DNA of 64,000 nt from Oxyruncus cristatus (taxonomy: Eukaryota > Chordata > Aves > Passeriformes > Cotingidae). The notes beneath the pieces were generated by a model, which made no database searches, was not told where the DNA came from, and saw nothing but the letters and a program-made list of their open reading frames with translations. Shown piece by piece: positions 36,447 through 48,305 of the stretch (the stretch's first letter is position 1; every line of letters begins with the position of its first letter). A program made the translations under genes and the position numbers. The stretch is from NCBI GenBank assembly GCA_013399855.1, contig VXAY01003161.1, positions 19,761 to 83,760 on the forward strand. The letters are read 5' to 3'.

Positions 36447-37453
36447 TGTCTCAGTTTAATGAGACAGAAGTGTTTTGCTAAGGAGGATGAGTTACGATGA
36501 AGACCAAAACTCCTCCCTCTAAGCAATTTTAAGTCCGAAACTAAGAGGCTCCAGTTGAGAAAATGTGGAGAAAGGAAAAAATAACAGCCCTTTATTAAAG
36601 AATATATGTGTATTGGCAGAACAACAAAAGAACACAAAAAAACCCCAACCGAACAATAATCCTATACCCAAAAATCCCCTTCAATAAAGAGTAAACAGTT
36701 CAATTTGTGCTTTTTGGTGCAATTCTAACCACAGTCAGCAGGGGGCGCTGCTGGATCGCTGGAGGTGCAGAGCCTGCAGTGCTCGGTGTTGGACGATAGG
36801 GGGCGCTGTTGGGCTCTGGCGGTCACCATGTGGGTGCCCTGGGTGTGCTGGGGGGGGGCCGAAATGGAGCCCTTCCCTCCCCCTCACCGGGAGGGGAAAA
36901 AGGAGAAAGAAGGGTTCTTCCCAAAGAGGACTCATAGTGTCTGCAGCTGGCCGTGTGACTTCCCCTTCCTTTGCCAATGTGCACAAAAACCGCTGCCAAA
37001 AACACAGGAGCGGAGGAGAGAAAAAAGGTGACCCTCTTGCCAAATAGTTCCTCTCCGATGAAGTCCAAAGAGGTCCACACTGGGACAGAAACAGGGTGCC
37101 AGCAAAACCGAGACCAAGGAAAAAAAAAACAACAAACCAACCAGGCGGCCAGGCTGAGAACAAAGACACCTGTGAGCTTTTCCAACCCACATCCTGTCTC
37201 AGTTCAGGCAACAAAGAATTGTCCTTTCTCAGGAGAGGGAAAAGCAAAGAAAAGAAAAGAATCTCCTCGCCCCTCCCCACAGACCTCCCAGGGCCATCAG
37301 CCTGGAATGTCACATCTGCTGGCCAGTTCTTTTGTGTTAGTCAAACATCCAAGGCAAAAGCAGTCTGCCATTCTACATCCCTCCCACACAGTTGGGCAGA
37401 GGGAAGGGACAAAAGTCTTTGCTTAGTTTTTTAGAACAAATGAACCCATGACA
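36447..37453 (-). mobile_element. LTR, ERVL-like, minus orientation, head-to-head with the preceding LTR
   Basis: It spans about 1,007 bp. On the minus strand it starts TGTCATGGGTTCATTTG, sharing TGTCATGGGTT with the LTR at 28153-29310, and ends ...CATTAAACTGAGACA. Flanks are ATTAC (36442-36446) and ATTAT (37454-37458), a probable 5-bp target duplication with one change. The plus-strand left end contains a perfect 8-bp inverted repeat (CTGTCTCA/TGAGACAG) around GTTTAA. The interior is GC-rich and carries two CTCF-like motifs. The 192-codon minus frame and its overlapping neighbours are not recognised proteins. Confidence 0.75.
36736..36812 (+). promoter_or_regulatory. Pair of CTCF-like motifs inside the LTR
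   Basis: CAGCAGGGGGCGCTG at 36736-36750 and GATAGGGGGCGCTG at 36795-36808 share the core AGGGGGCGCT, 58 bp apart and in the same direction. The first matches the vertebrate CTCF consensus CCASYAGRKGGCRS at all positions but one. The second keeps the 3' core but departs at three upstream positions. Binding is inferred from sequence only. Confidence 0.6.
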
Positions 37454-39360
37454 ATTATGTACACCAATATTTCTATAAAATCATTAGTCTTTTAAATATT
37501 AGTACAGTATTTGTATACTCATCTACAGTTCTAATCCAAACCAATGAATGATACCTTTTGTTTCTGCATATGAAGTTTCAATAAAGTATGAATCAAAATC
37601 AAATTTACTTAAGGCACTCTAAATCTAGGTCTCAGAAGAAAGTGAGTGCAAATCTCCATAAAAGATTATAAGGGTTATAATCTTGATTTTAGACGAAATA
37701 GGCAGCATCAAAGTTCACTGATGTGCTTTTATACGAAAGCTCCAATCAGCATACTTGAAAACAAACATTTTGGAAGTAAATGAATGAGAAGAACAAACAC
37801 TAGCTTCCACCAGAGGAAAGCCTATTAAAGAGAAAATTATTGTACGGCTGGAAAAACTCATCAAGAGTCCTCGTAAACTTTTAGCTTTACTTCTTATGTT
37901 GACTAACCACAGTGTCCAAAAAGTAGTGTAAGCTAATAGAGCTGGGCTGATTCTGAGCTATTGCCACCCTGGCCACTGCTAAGGCAGTGTGCATAGGCTG
38001 TCCCTGCTTCTGGGAGACTGTTATTAACTGGGGCAAGAGCAGGGCGTTACCCTAAGTTTAAGACATCATATACTATTCCTAGCCTAAAACCACTTCCTAG
38101 TGCCTCAGTTAGTTGCAGGAAGGGGTGTTCAAACTGCGCTTGACATCAAGAATAATAGCCATGATGTTCAAATAGTCAGTTGTGATTTTTATCAAGAACA
38201 CCAATGCTGCCCGCTCACAGAAAGTCTAGATTTAAAATTGCCTTTTTCTTTGCAGTCAGCTACTGGTTACCACAGAGAAGAAAATGTGAGTGTGTCCATT
38301 AACAATGAATTCACTAATATTGCCTGGGCTTTACTATAGTAAAAATTATATTATTTCTTATCCTTGTTTTGGAATGTTAGTTTTAAAAATGTAGTGATTA
38401 AACACTCTTTTCTCTCAAGCAACTGTTTCTTCAAATAGTATTAATTCAATTCCTCAACTGCTCCTCAAGTAATAATACCTTTCCTATACTCAAATTCAAA
38501 GTATGCTCCTGATGGCTAACATATTTCTGTGAGAAGTTCAATATTTCTGAATTTTGAAGTATTACATGCCTTAGACACCAGGTCTTACTTGGCATTGTGG
38601 GCTAGCATTGTGCATGAGGTTTTTCAGGATGATTTCTAAAGGTGTGAATGGGAGACACATTTTTATTAAAATCCTAAATGACAACAGATCATTATACTAA
38701 GTGGGGCAGAATTTTTCTTCATTAAAATGAAAAAGACCATGTGATTCCAAACCGCAATATATTGCTAAATAGAAACTTTAGAAGGTAGAATACACATGTC
38801 AATTGTATATTTTTGAGAAATGACTGTTAAATCTCTGCTAAAAGGTTTACTTTAGTGTACATAATAATTTCTTCCGAGAGTCTTCTTGACACACTTTTCT
38901 TTGTTAAAGTAATACAGATTATATTTGTGTGGTTATTCTTAATTCAGTTCTGCAAAATGGCACACCTCCCATTTTTTGGGCAGTCATAATTGTGTTTATT
39001 TATAATTTATCTCAATGGCACTTCACGTAACCTAATGTAAATCAGAAGAAATCCTATAAAATCTGTTGAGCTGATGTAGGTCTAATACATCAATAGATAC
39101 AATAAGTAGATTTATCAAATTCCTCATCTTTCTTTCCTGTGGAGTGGAAGTCATCAGATCAAGAGTAAATTTTAGATATTTGGACACCAAAAGCTTTAGA
39201 CTAATACCTATTGAGAGCCAAATATAGAAACTGATCTGCCACTGGAAGTTCCATAAAAGCTTTTAAAAATTGGGTGTAACATGCCTGTACTATACACCTC
39301 AATATTCAGCAATCATGACTATGACATAATAAATGTAAACTTGTTCAGAAGCTTTTAGGT

Positions 39361-39378
39361 GATGATGATGATGATGAT
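39361..39378. repeat. (GAT)n microsatellite
   Basis: Six perfect GAT units. Confidence 0.95.
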
Positions 39379-40639
39379 ATTATTATCTGTTTTTTTCAGC
39401 AGTAGTATTTTCAAGAGCTCCTTTGAAAATAAGATAAATAAAAAATTGTTTATATATTGATAGAGAGCAATTCAGTTATCTATATGAATCCAGGAAGAAG
39501 AGCCTTAAATAAACTAGCAAATGAAAAGTTGGTATTTTTTTACTTCTCTGCTAATATACTTTCTAGAAGCACGTGACAGGTGATTAACTTTCTCCTTTCT
39601 CCTTAACGTTACCACAGCCAGCTGACTGATGAGGAAAGATATGTATGGGCTGAAAAATCATGCAGATTCATGACAATACTCAAACAATTTCCTCCATAAA
39701 AAATTACATCACATGTAGCTTGGGCTTTTCTCTTTTTGCAGTCAAAATTCTATTATACATCAACACAAAATAAACACAATACACCTACAGTCAAATGCAG
39801 CTTACAGCACTAGTATATTATACACAGCTGCAAATATTGTTCATGAGGAAAACATATTGGTTTTAGTTTGAGTATTTTGGTTTTTTTGTTCTAGCTACAA
39901 AATTTTAAGCATATTGATTGTCACAAAAAGTCCCAAGAGGGTTCAGTTGTGCTAATGTCTAAAACAAAGGCTGGTCTTATGGATAAAATGTATGAGATGT
40001 TGTGATATGACATGTCATCACATCCTCCAGATTTTTCTTCTAGATTATGCATTAATTTATTGTAAATAATTATTGTTGAGACAAAAGAAAAAAAAGCCTT
40101 AGGACTACCTATAGAAGAAAACCAGAAAAAACAATATAAGTATTAATTAGAATTAGACAAGTAAGTTTGTACATCTGTACAATCTATTAGAATTGTGGTG
40201 AGAAGGAAAAGGCCTACTTATTGTGGCAGTTTATAACATTGTTAGACTCTGAGAACCAACAGAGTGTTATACCCTTTTCAAGAAAATCAGCCTTTGAACA
40301 TTCAAAGTTTCTCAGAACTGTAGCTGTTAGCCTCCAATGGCCTTTGAGTATACTTCCTGAAGCCAGATTTGACATCCATCAGCATTATTTAATGGGTCAA
40401 TCTGGGAGTATTCAAATCCCTGTATATTGGGATGAGTACTTTAAGCACCTGGCGATTCTGAAAGATTGTAGAGGCACGATGTACTCAGTGCTGGACTAAA
40501 TGCCAAGGCACTAATGTTGAGAGAAGAATAGAGTCTGGGGGATCTCTCATAAAAATGTTAGTTGTTATCAAAAGCTGGTAATATCACCATGGATTTATGG
40601 CTCTAACGCTGTGATATAGTTCAAAGAAATAGAGTCATG

Positions 40640-41640
40640 GTATGCTGAAAGAGGTCTTGAAAATTGTAGACACAGAGTGCAGCATAGGGCAGTACAGATA
40701 CAGAGTATCAAGAGGTAAAACACACCCAAGGCACTGGAGACCCAACACCTATAAACAACTCGCCAATGAACAGTTCAAGAAATGCAGACCTGGAGGTGGA
40801 CAAAACTGGTCTTATGGGCAACAAAAAGAAGGTTGCCCACCAAGCTGCTCTATCCAGCTCCTCTGTCCCTTCCCAGCTGGACAGGGGAGAGAAAATAAGA
40901 TGGAAAACAACTCATAGGTTGAGATAAGGCAGTTTACTGAAGCAAAAGCAGAAGTTTGTGTATGTACGAGCAAAGAGGAAAAAAACCCAATAATTTTATT
41001 TTCTACTCCACATCAGCAAGTGGTCCCCAGCCAATTCCTGGGAAGCTGTGCTTCAGCACTCGTGGTGGTTGCTTGGGTAGGCAAACATTGTAAATAAGGA
41101 GTGCCCTACCTTCTTCCTCCTTTTCTCAGCTTTTATATCTGAGCTGATGTCATATGGCATGGAATATCCGTATGGTCAGTTTGGGCAAGCTGTCCTAGTT
41201 GTGTCCCATCCCAGGATCTTGCCTGCCACCAGCCTGCTGATAAGAGGGGATGTTGATGAGACAGTGCTGATGCTGTGCCAGCTCTGCTCAGCAGTAGCCA
41301 AAGTACTGGTGTGTTACCAACACCTTTCCAGCCAACAGTGCAAAGCACAGCACTGTGAGCACTGCCATGGGGAAATGAGCTCATCTCAGACAGACCCAAT
41401 AGACACTAACAAACATAAACCCCACCATATATAGTAAATTTGGATGTAACGTGGAACTACAGCCCAATGAAGAAAAAGAAAGATATATAAGAATGTTAGC
41501 AAACAAATAGACATTATCCTAAGTAGATTGTAGAGCAAGAAAGGTGAGACGATCAGCACAAATATTATATTCCTCCTGGTGAAGGACTCCAGATACTCAC
41601 AAGAACAGTCACCATAACACACCCCTGTGCCAATAGCAGT
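40640..41640 (+). repeat. Unclassified dispersed repeat, copy 2, split by an LTR
   Basis: The blocks at 40640-40825 and 41406-41640 align with the continuous copy at 3360-3770. The intervening 580 bp is an ERVL-type LTR in minus orientation. Around the break, GGTCTTATGGGCAACAAAA on the left and CTAACAAACATAAACCCCACC on the right line up with GGTCTTAAGGGTAAAA and TTAATATACTTTTAAGCCACC of copy 1. Family and mechanism are unknown. Confidence 0.6.
40826..41405 (-). mobile_element. ERVL-type LTR, minus orientation, inserted in the unclassified repeat
   Basis: On the minus strand it starts TGTCTATTGGGTCTGTC at 41405 and carries GGTGTTGGTAACACACCAG, GCTGAGCAGAGC and the GGAATATTCCATGCCATATG-like block. 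It is the same family as the LTR at 57516-58097. The 3' terminus near 40826 lacks the usual GGTTAAACCACAACA end, so it is truncated or rearranged there. No target duplication was found. Confidence 0.75.
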
Positions 41641-44261
41641 AAAAGGAACAGACTAAGTACAGCACCTACAAAAGGGTTAAAAATTAAAAAGTGTGTACAT
41701 ATAAGGAATTTACATGTATAAGTATAAAAATATTTTCTGCACAGATGGCTCTTAAGATTTCAGTTATACTGTAATTGCTTGGCCAATCTAAGCAAATCTA
41801 AAGAAAGCCATGGAAAGTGAAAAAAAAAATCAGGAGTTTAATGTAGAAGACACTTGCTCAGGTAATGAGAAGATCCCTTCCGTAGTAAAAATTCTACGCA
41901 AGACTGTATTTTCTCTCACCATTTGGGAGATCTGTGTTCCGTAATATATAAAACCCATGTTCATATGACCTAATCTGGGCCATTCAAAAACTAGATGTTC
42001 ACTCTAACCCCTGTTAAAACCAACAGTTTAAACTGGACACCTTTATAAGTGGTTCATTCCATCCAAAAAACATATCTAGGACTGCTGGTTCTTGGGATAC
42101 TTACTTTTCTTCTAACTAAACATGGCAAACTAAACAAATATTTCAGGTTAGATACCAAACTCTAGGCAGCTGATACTGACAGGCAGTAAGTCAGTGAAGA
42201 TTATCTGAAAGTTTACCAAATGAATGGATTAAAGCTAATCAAATAATATAGTTCTACAACAGATTTGTCTTCAGAAGCATTCCCATTTAATTGATAAAAA
42301 TAATCTTTTTGAGTCTGTTTGTTTTCCTGCCAGTGTGGTAAAACAGGTTTTGAAGTGACTGATTACTGTTTGGAAAAAAGTCCCGCATGTTGGAAGAAAA
42401 GCAACTTCAAATATGATGTGTTCCTACCTGTCCAATTATGGACTTCATTCACACATATACTAAATAACAAATTAAAATTGACAGTGATTAAACCAATCTT
42501 TTCATTTTTCATATACAGTATTTTCATTTGCATCTATAATTTTGATTCATTTTGAAAATGATCTTGATTTGGTCTAATTTTGCTTTTATTAGTATTAAGT
42601 TTCAACAGTTCTGCAAATAAATTCTATTACCTAAATTAATTTTAAGGGGATTTGAATCTATCGGACAAAGGAATTCTCAAAGCTTTCTATAAGGTTTGAA
42701 ATGGTGACTTTTTTTCATAATTCACAGGTTTCACTATCTCCTTGTAAGATAAACTTGGCTTTTGTCTATTTAACAGTCTGCATATCATGTATACACAGAG
42801 TGGAATTCACTTTAAAAAAAGACAGACATTATTTTACTGAAACGTTTGCAGCATTATTGATTCTATGCACCAGTTTGTATCCCGCCTGGAGGCAGTGATA
42901 TCATTTGTAAAATTCTGCTTCATTGATGATTCCATAAAATAAGTAAATGAGTCTTACTAAATTTGAAATGTATATAGCCATCAGCTTTTCAAAACAAAAA
43001 AAGAACTGCATTCAAATGTTCATGTTTTCTAGTGTTTGAATTTCATTCATTAATTAAGTAGATTGGGTACTGTGTTCTGTTGGCACATGGTATAATGTTC
43101 ATAAGCAGTCAGCTACTTTCAAGACACACTGTGTCAAATCATCAATTTCCAACCCTGGAATAAATAATATGATACTATTATAGACTGTAAGTCCTATGGT
43201 CCTTTGTATTTTAATCACTTGTGAAAAATACTACAATAACCGCTGTACTTGCATGATTTTGAATTGATTGCCTGCTCTTTGCTTACCTTCTTGCGTGTGG
43301 ATGCTAGAGATACTTGCTTTCTTTCTACTGCTTCAAGTCAAGTAATGGAAGACTGGAACTATGATAACAGTGAGGAAAGGGTACACTATGTCACCAGAAT
43401 ACAGCCTCATACATGAACTCGAATATTAGTAATGTAGTGACCAATTTCCTTGGGTGTTGCCTCTGGAGGCATGGATCTGAAGGCATTCTGAAACATGGAT
43501 GAGAAATCTGAGGCTGAGATAGTCCTTAGAGTGGGAAGAAAAGCCAAGTGAGGGCTGGCCTCTGGAAGTTATTGAAATATCAAAAAGCAAACCTTTGATA
43601 GCATGACAAAGCTTGACTTGCTTTGGGTGCATTGTAGTGGCATCACAGGTCAAGCATCACAGGGACTCAGCTTTCAGGATCATGTTTCACTTAAATACAT
43701 GGACTGTATTTTCTCAATAAATCCCCTGAAGTGTGAAAAGCCTTAATTTGGATGCAAATATAAAAGACCCACTATGTATAGTCAGTGTCTTTTATTAGAA
43801 AGTAACTAAGTCTGCAAGTGTTTGCTGTGTTTACTTTTAGAAATGTATTCAAAAAAAGTATAAATTACCTGTTGACATATTTACTGAGAAGGAGAGAATA
43901 GGGATAAGATGTGAGTGAATATGGCTTTGTTGTCTAGAGTTTAGGGAACTGATATAGCAGCTATGAAATATATGTTCTGTTCAAGATTCTTACTCCTTTC
44001 ACAGAGAAGGATGAGGATCCTGTACTTGTGTCCAGAGTCAATCATATCTCTTTTTCCCTCTGTACTAATTGATTCTATGGAAAATGAAGATATTTCAAAA
44101 CATCACTGTAAAAAGACTCACTTTATATAACTGTAGGTCGCTCTTAATGACATAGATTTGGCATGTGTTTTACTTTTGGGGTTATTTCTAATTTGAAACT
44201 AAAAGTGGTTCAAAATATTGTTATTCACACTTAGTTTAAGATAATTTCACCACAGATATCA

Positions 44262-44520
44262 TAGGGTGGATAGCAGGGACATTAGGAAGTCTGTAGTCCA
44301 ACCTTCTGCTCAAGGCAAGATGAACTATGAGATCAGACCAGGTTAGCCAGGGCTTTGTCTAGTCTAATCTTCTAAATCACCTAAGATGAAGACTATAATA
44401 TCTCCGGGCAATGTGTTCCATTCCTTGTCTGACCACACAGAGGAATAGATTTTCCTGCTTTCCAGTCTGACTCTCTCTCTTGTTTCAACTTATGTTTGTT
44501 ATTCCTTCTTCCCCCACCAT
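44262..44520 (-). mobile_element. CR1 LINE, old minus-strand fragment
   Basis: AGTCCAACCTTCTGCTCAAG, a GGGCAATGTGTTCCATTCC block and a CTTGTTTCAACTTATG block are the reverse complement of a CR1 3' region. It is more diverged than the other copies here. The terminal 8-mer array is not preserved. Confidence 0.75.
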
Positions 44521-44530
44521 CCATGGCAAG

Positions 44531-44723
44531 GATGAAGTTTAAACGCAGCTAGCAACTAGGCACCACAGAGTTGCTTGGTCTTTCTGCCTTCTCTAGCAGG
44601 ATGGGGGAAAGAGAACTGGAAAGGTAAAAGTGAGAAAACTTGTGGGTTGACATAAGAACAGTTTAATAATTGAAATAAAATATGATCATAATAATAACAA
44701 AAAAGTAATAAAAGTAAAATAAA

Positions 44724-44767
<44 letters not shown>

Positions 44768-45251
44768 AAGAGAGAAAGAGAGAGAGAGAAAGAGAGAGAA
44801 AGAGGGAGAAAGAGAGAGAGAGAAAGAAAGAGAAAGAAAGAAATGAAAGAAACGAAAGAGAGAGAGAAAGAAAGGAAGGAAGGAAGAAAAAGAAACCCAA
44901 GGAAGACAAGTGATGCAAATAAAAACTGCTCACCACCAATTGAATAATACCTATCAAGCCCCCCAACAGCTGCTTCCTGGTCAAACTCTCACCTAGTTTT
45001 ATTGCTGAGCACACTTTCATAGGGTGTGGGATATCCCCTTGGTCCCCTCCCAACTTCTTGGGCATTCCCAAGCCTCCTTGCAGGTGGGGTGGTGTGAGGA
45101 GCAGAACAGGCCTTGATGCTGTGCAAACACTGCTCAGCAGAAACAAAAACATCCCTGTGTTATCAGCACTGTTTCCAGCAAAAACCTAAAACACAGCCAC
45201 ATGCTAGCCAGTATGAAGAAAATTAACTCTACCCCAGCCAAGACCAGTACA
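44531..45251 (-). mobile_element. ERVL-type LTR, minus orientation, expanded by a GA-rich tract
   Basis: On the minus strand it starts TGTACTGGTCTTGGCTGGGG at 45251. It continues with TTAATTTTCTTCATACTGGC, GTGCTGATAACACAGGGATG and GCTGAGCAGTG, and nears its end at GTTGCTAGCTGCGTTTAAAC. These match the LTR at 57516-58097. A purine tract of about 175 bp (44721-44895) sits within it. The 198-codon minus frame across the LTR is Leu/Ser-rich because of that tract and is not a gene. Confidence 0.8.
44721..44895. repeat. Long GA-rich purine tract
   Basis: Positions 44721-44843 are 123 uninterrupted purines. One T (44844) and one C (44853) interrupt the rest before 44896. Units are GAGAGAAA, GAAA and GGAA. 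Mirror symmetry and length make triplex (H-DNA) formation possible, and length polymorphism is likely. Confidence 0.95.
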
Positions 45252-45384
45252 TCTACCTTGTAAGTATAGATAGACACTAAGGGTCCTGCCACAGGATCAG
45301 ATCTTGAGCCAGGACTCTGAAGTGTTATATTTCAAATATAAAACTGCAATACTGAATATCTCAGAGGCGTAATTTCTAAATGGC

Positions 45385-45432
45385 TATGGTAAATTCAGAT
45401 GTAATATGGAACTGCAACCATTACAATGAATG
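45385..45432 (+). repeat. Possible third, very short copy of the unclassified repeat
   Basis: GGTAAATTCAGATGTAATAT followed by GGAACTGCAACC and ACAATGAATG resembles the start of the second block at 41430 and 3588. Only about 45 bp can be matched, so this is tentative. Confidence 0.4.
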
Positions 45433-46680
45433 ATAAGTTGATTTGTTGTTTATTTATATTACATCAGTTAATATCTTATATTAAACCCTGTAATTTGAGA
45501 TTTTAAATATGTTCATCTTTCTATGCCAATTCTGAAGAGTAAAGAAAAATGTGCAATAAATTCTATTATGATTTCTCCATCAATGCTAATTAATCACTAG
45601 CCCAGAGAGAAAGATTAGTATACTAATAGTGATGTTATCAGTCCAGTGACCTTGTGCCTGGAAATACTACCCAGAGAACAAACTTCTGCTGCTATGTCAT
45701 TATACAAGAAACTTAACTTTAATTCTTAAGGGAAGTTTGTATTTCAGACGGAGAGAGAGCTCCAAATGAAAACGTTAAGTACTTGTTAGGTCATTTTTTA
45801 ACTAGATATAAAATGCCAGTATGAGTTAGTATATGTTAAATTCTTTGTGAAATACATAATTGAGCAGCATAAAATGAATGCCATCTGTTTTAACTTTTCC
45901 TGCCTACTGCACTATGGATTAGAAGAAAGCTGCTGGAGGGAAGGGGTGAAATCACTCCTGAGTACAACTGAAACTGCAGGAATCCAGGCAGGGCTGTGAG
46001 CAACAGGGTGAGCAGCATGAGCATAAACTGAACGATTTGTGAACAAAGAAAACGGGGCTGAAGCATCATGGTGAAGAGCAGAAAGACATTTTTCCTACAG
46101 TCTCAGGAAGTAAAGTGTAGAAATTGTTTTAACCCAGAGAATTGCACTCACAAAAGAATTGGGGAACTGATAGCAAAATTGGAGGAAAAGACACAATGAA
46201 GGCTTTTTTATTTTGTGTTTTCTTTGTTATAATGTTTCTCTTTAAAAGTTCATTATTCTCATTAGGACTTTATAAAACATAGCTTTGTCTATTCAAAGCC
46301 CTTCCATATTAAAATGAAAGTGCAGACAGGTCCAATTCAAAGCTCTAGCTGTTTGTGTCACTGTTGCTCATGTTATTTTTCCCATTTCATAGTGGAAAAA
46401 GATACTACAGTTTAATAGAACATTATTCAAATACAAATACACTCAGCACAAGTTAGCTAGAACAAAAGTGTTTGGCTGATCTACCAACAAAGTGTACTAA
46501 CTACCCTATTCTTGACTTGAATGGTTAGAAAAAACTTTTTAAAAAAGCAAAATTAAATATTTGAGAGTGTAGAAAACAAAACCACAATTCTGATAGCACT
46601 AGGGAATGCACATGTCTTCCCAAATACTTTGCTTCTATTTGAAAGCTGTCTATTTGGTTTTAAAACTGCTCAAATTTCAG

Positions 46681-46915
46681 AGCAGTAGTTCAGATTAGAT
46701 ATTAGGAAGACATTCCTTACTGTGCAGGTATTGAGGCACTGGAGCAGATTGTCCAGAGAAGCTGTGCATCCCTGGAAGTGTTCAAGATCACGGTGGATGG
46801 GGCTTTGGGCAACCTGGTCTAGTGGAAGGTGTCCCTGCCCACAGCATGGAGGGATGGAACTAGATGATCTTTAAGGTCCCTTCCAAACCAAACTTTTCTA
46901 TGATTCTGTGATTCA
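46681..46915 (+). mobile_element. CR1 LINE, short 3' end copy
   Basis: It starts AGCAGTAGTTCAGATTAGA and contains CCCTGGAAGTGTTCAAGATC and GGTCCCTTCCAAACC, ending TTCTATGATTCTGTGATTC. It is a 5'-truncated 3' UTR with the last ORF2 codons. Confidence 0.93.
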
Positions 46916-47489
46916 GAGTGAACAAAACCAAATGCAATGTGAATTAATTAATTCAGCCTTATTCAATATGCAGTGTTATCAGTCAGGCCAGCTATGTTAT
47001 TTTTTAATGCATGAATTCTTAGGAACTAAGTCCAGATTGTAAATATTAGCTAAATGAATTATTGAGTTAGTTAAGTGATACATGTTAATACCACTGTATC
47101 TGCTGCCGGATGGCTAGAGCTACATCTCCAAAGACACTGCTGTTGAAGATGGAACCAAAAAGCAAGAAAGTTTCTAGATACACCTTAGTGTCTTACTTGT
47201 CATTTAACAACCAGTGTTATCCTTCTGCTGGTGTTTAGGCTGAGGATGAACTGTGATATTAAATGGTAAAGGTAGGATGGATTTAACTAGACCAAGAACT
47301 AGAGGAAGTAACAAAATGACTTAGGGGACTAGAGGTGCAGATTTTAACTTCTGAAAAATTATGTTTATGAAAGGTGTTTCTTCCTCCTGTCTCAAGTCTG
47401 GGGTTTCTTTAGGTGCATGTTTTTTGTTTTGTTTTGTATTGTCTTCTTTAAATATATTTTTGAAATGACAAATCACTTTCTTTACCTAG

Positions 47490-47653
47490 GCTGCCAGCTG
47501 AAGCCTTGTCCCTCAAGCACCCACACACAGGGCTATTTGCCTGGCAATGACTGCAGGGTGGACGGTGTCCCCTCCTCCTCAGGGGAGGAGCCATCCCTAG
47601 AGCTGAAGCTGGAGCAGGGGAGGCAGCAGCCAAAAAACCCAGATCAGACCAAG
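47490..47653 (+). other. Candidate orphan exon or unrecognised open segment
   Basis: A good acceptor (CTTTCTTTACCTAG) and donor (AAG then GTGAGT) bound 164 bp that stay open on the plus strand. The peptide is rich in Gln, Pro, Glu and Ser (GCQLKPCPSSTHTQGYL at the start and GRQQPKNPDQTK at the end). Start phase is 1 and end phase 0. GC content is clearly above the surroundings. I do not recognise the peptide. No partner exon was found on this strand and the assembly gap begins about 105 bp downstream. It could be an exon of an antisense or nested transcript, a retrocopy fragment or chance. Confidence 0.3.
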
Positions 47654-47758
47654 GTGAGTCTGAGGCCCTGCACTTCTAGGTCAGCCTGAAGCCTTCTACT
47701 GTTAATAGCAAAAATCACATATTCAGTGCACTACAAAAGTATTACCTACCCCCCCCCC

Positions 47759-47941
47759 NNNNNNNNNNNNNNNNNNNNNNNNNNNNNNNNNNNNNNNNNN
47801 NNNNNNNNNNNNNNNNNNNNNNNNNNNNNNNNNNNNNNNNNNNNNNNNNNNNNNNNNNNNNNNNNNNNNNNNNNNNNNNNNNNNNNNNNNNNNNNNNNNN
47901 NNNNNNNNNNNNNNNNNNNNNNNNNNNNNNNNNNNNNNNNN
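47759..47941. other. Assembly gap (183 Ns)
   Basis: The unresolved bases are flanked by a run of 10 C on the left and 17 A on the right, so the gap probably holds a homopolymer or simple repeat that defeated assembly. ORFs drawn through it are meaningless. Confidence 0.99.
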
Positions 47942-48305
47942 AAAAAAAAAAAAAAAAAGCAATCTGGTGTATAAGCACCGAAGAATTCATGGTATCCTCT
48001 TTAGAAAGCACTTCAGATTATGCATCAACCTATTGCCTTGCTATACAAATCTGTATCTTGTTGATTTTACTCATTCTGCTTTGGAAAAAAGTTCAGTTGT
48101 CATTTTGTTCAGAACACTGATTTACAAGACAAAAACATCGTAAAATTTCATCTATCTTCAAAGTCCACACAATCCAATAAGCCAAAAAGCTGGGGCTTTT
48201 AATCTTTTTCTTTCATTCTACCATATTTTCATTTTTTTTTCTGTTCTGTTTTCATATTCTTGATTTTTACTCAATTATAAATATATTATTTTTATTTTTT
48301 TTATT

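Noticed and set aside
36735..37313. A 192-codon minus-strand ORF and several overlapping frames of 76-151 codons.
   Set aside because: They lie inside a GC-rich LTR, where stop codons are rare by composition. Many frames are open at once and none shows a protein domain.
44556..45152. A 198-codon minus-strand ORF.
   Set aside because: Its centre is a translated GA/TC microsatellite (Ser/Leu/Phe repeats) within an LTR.
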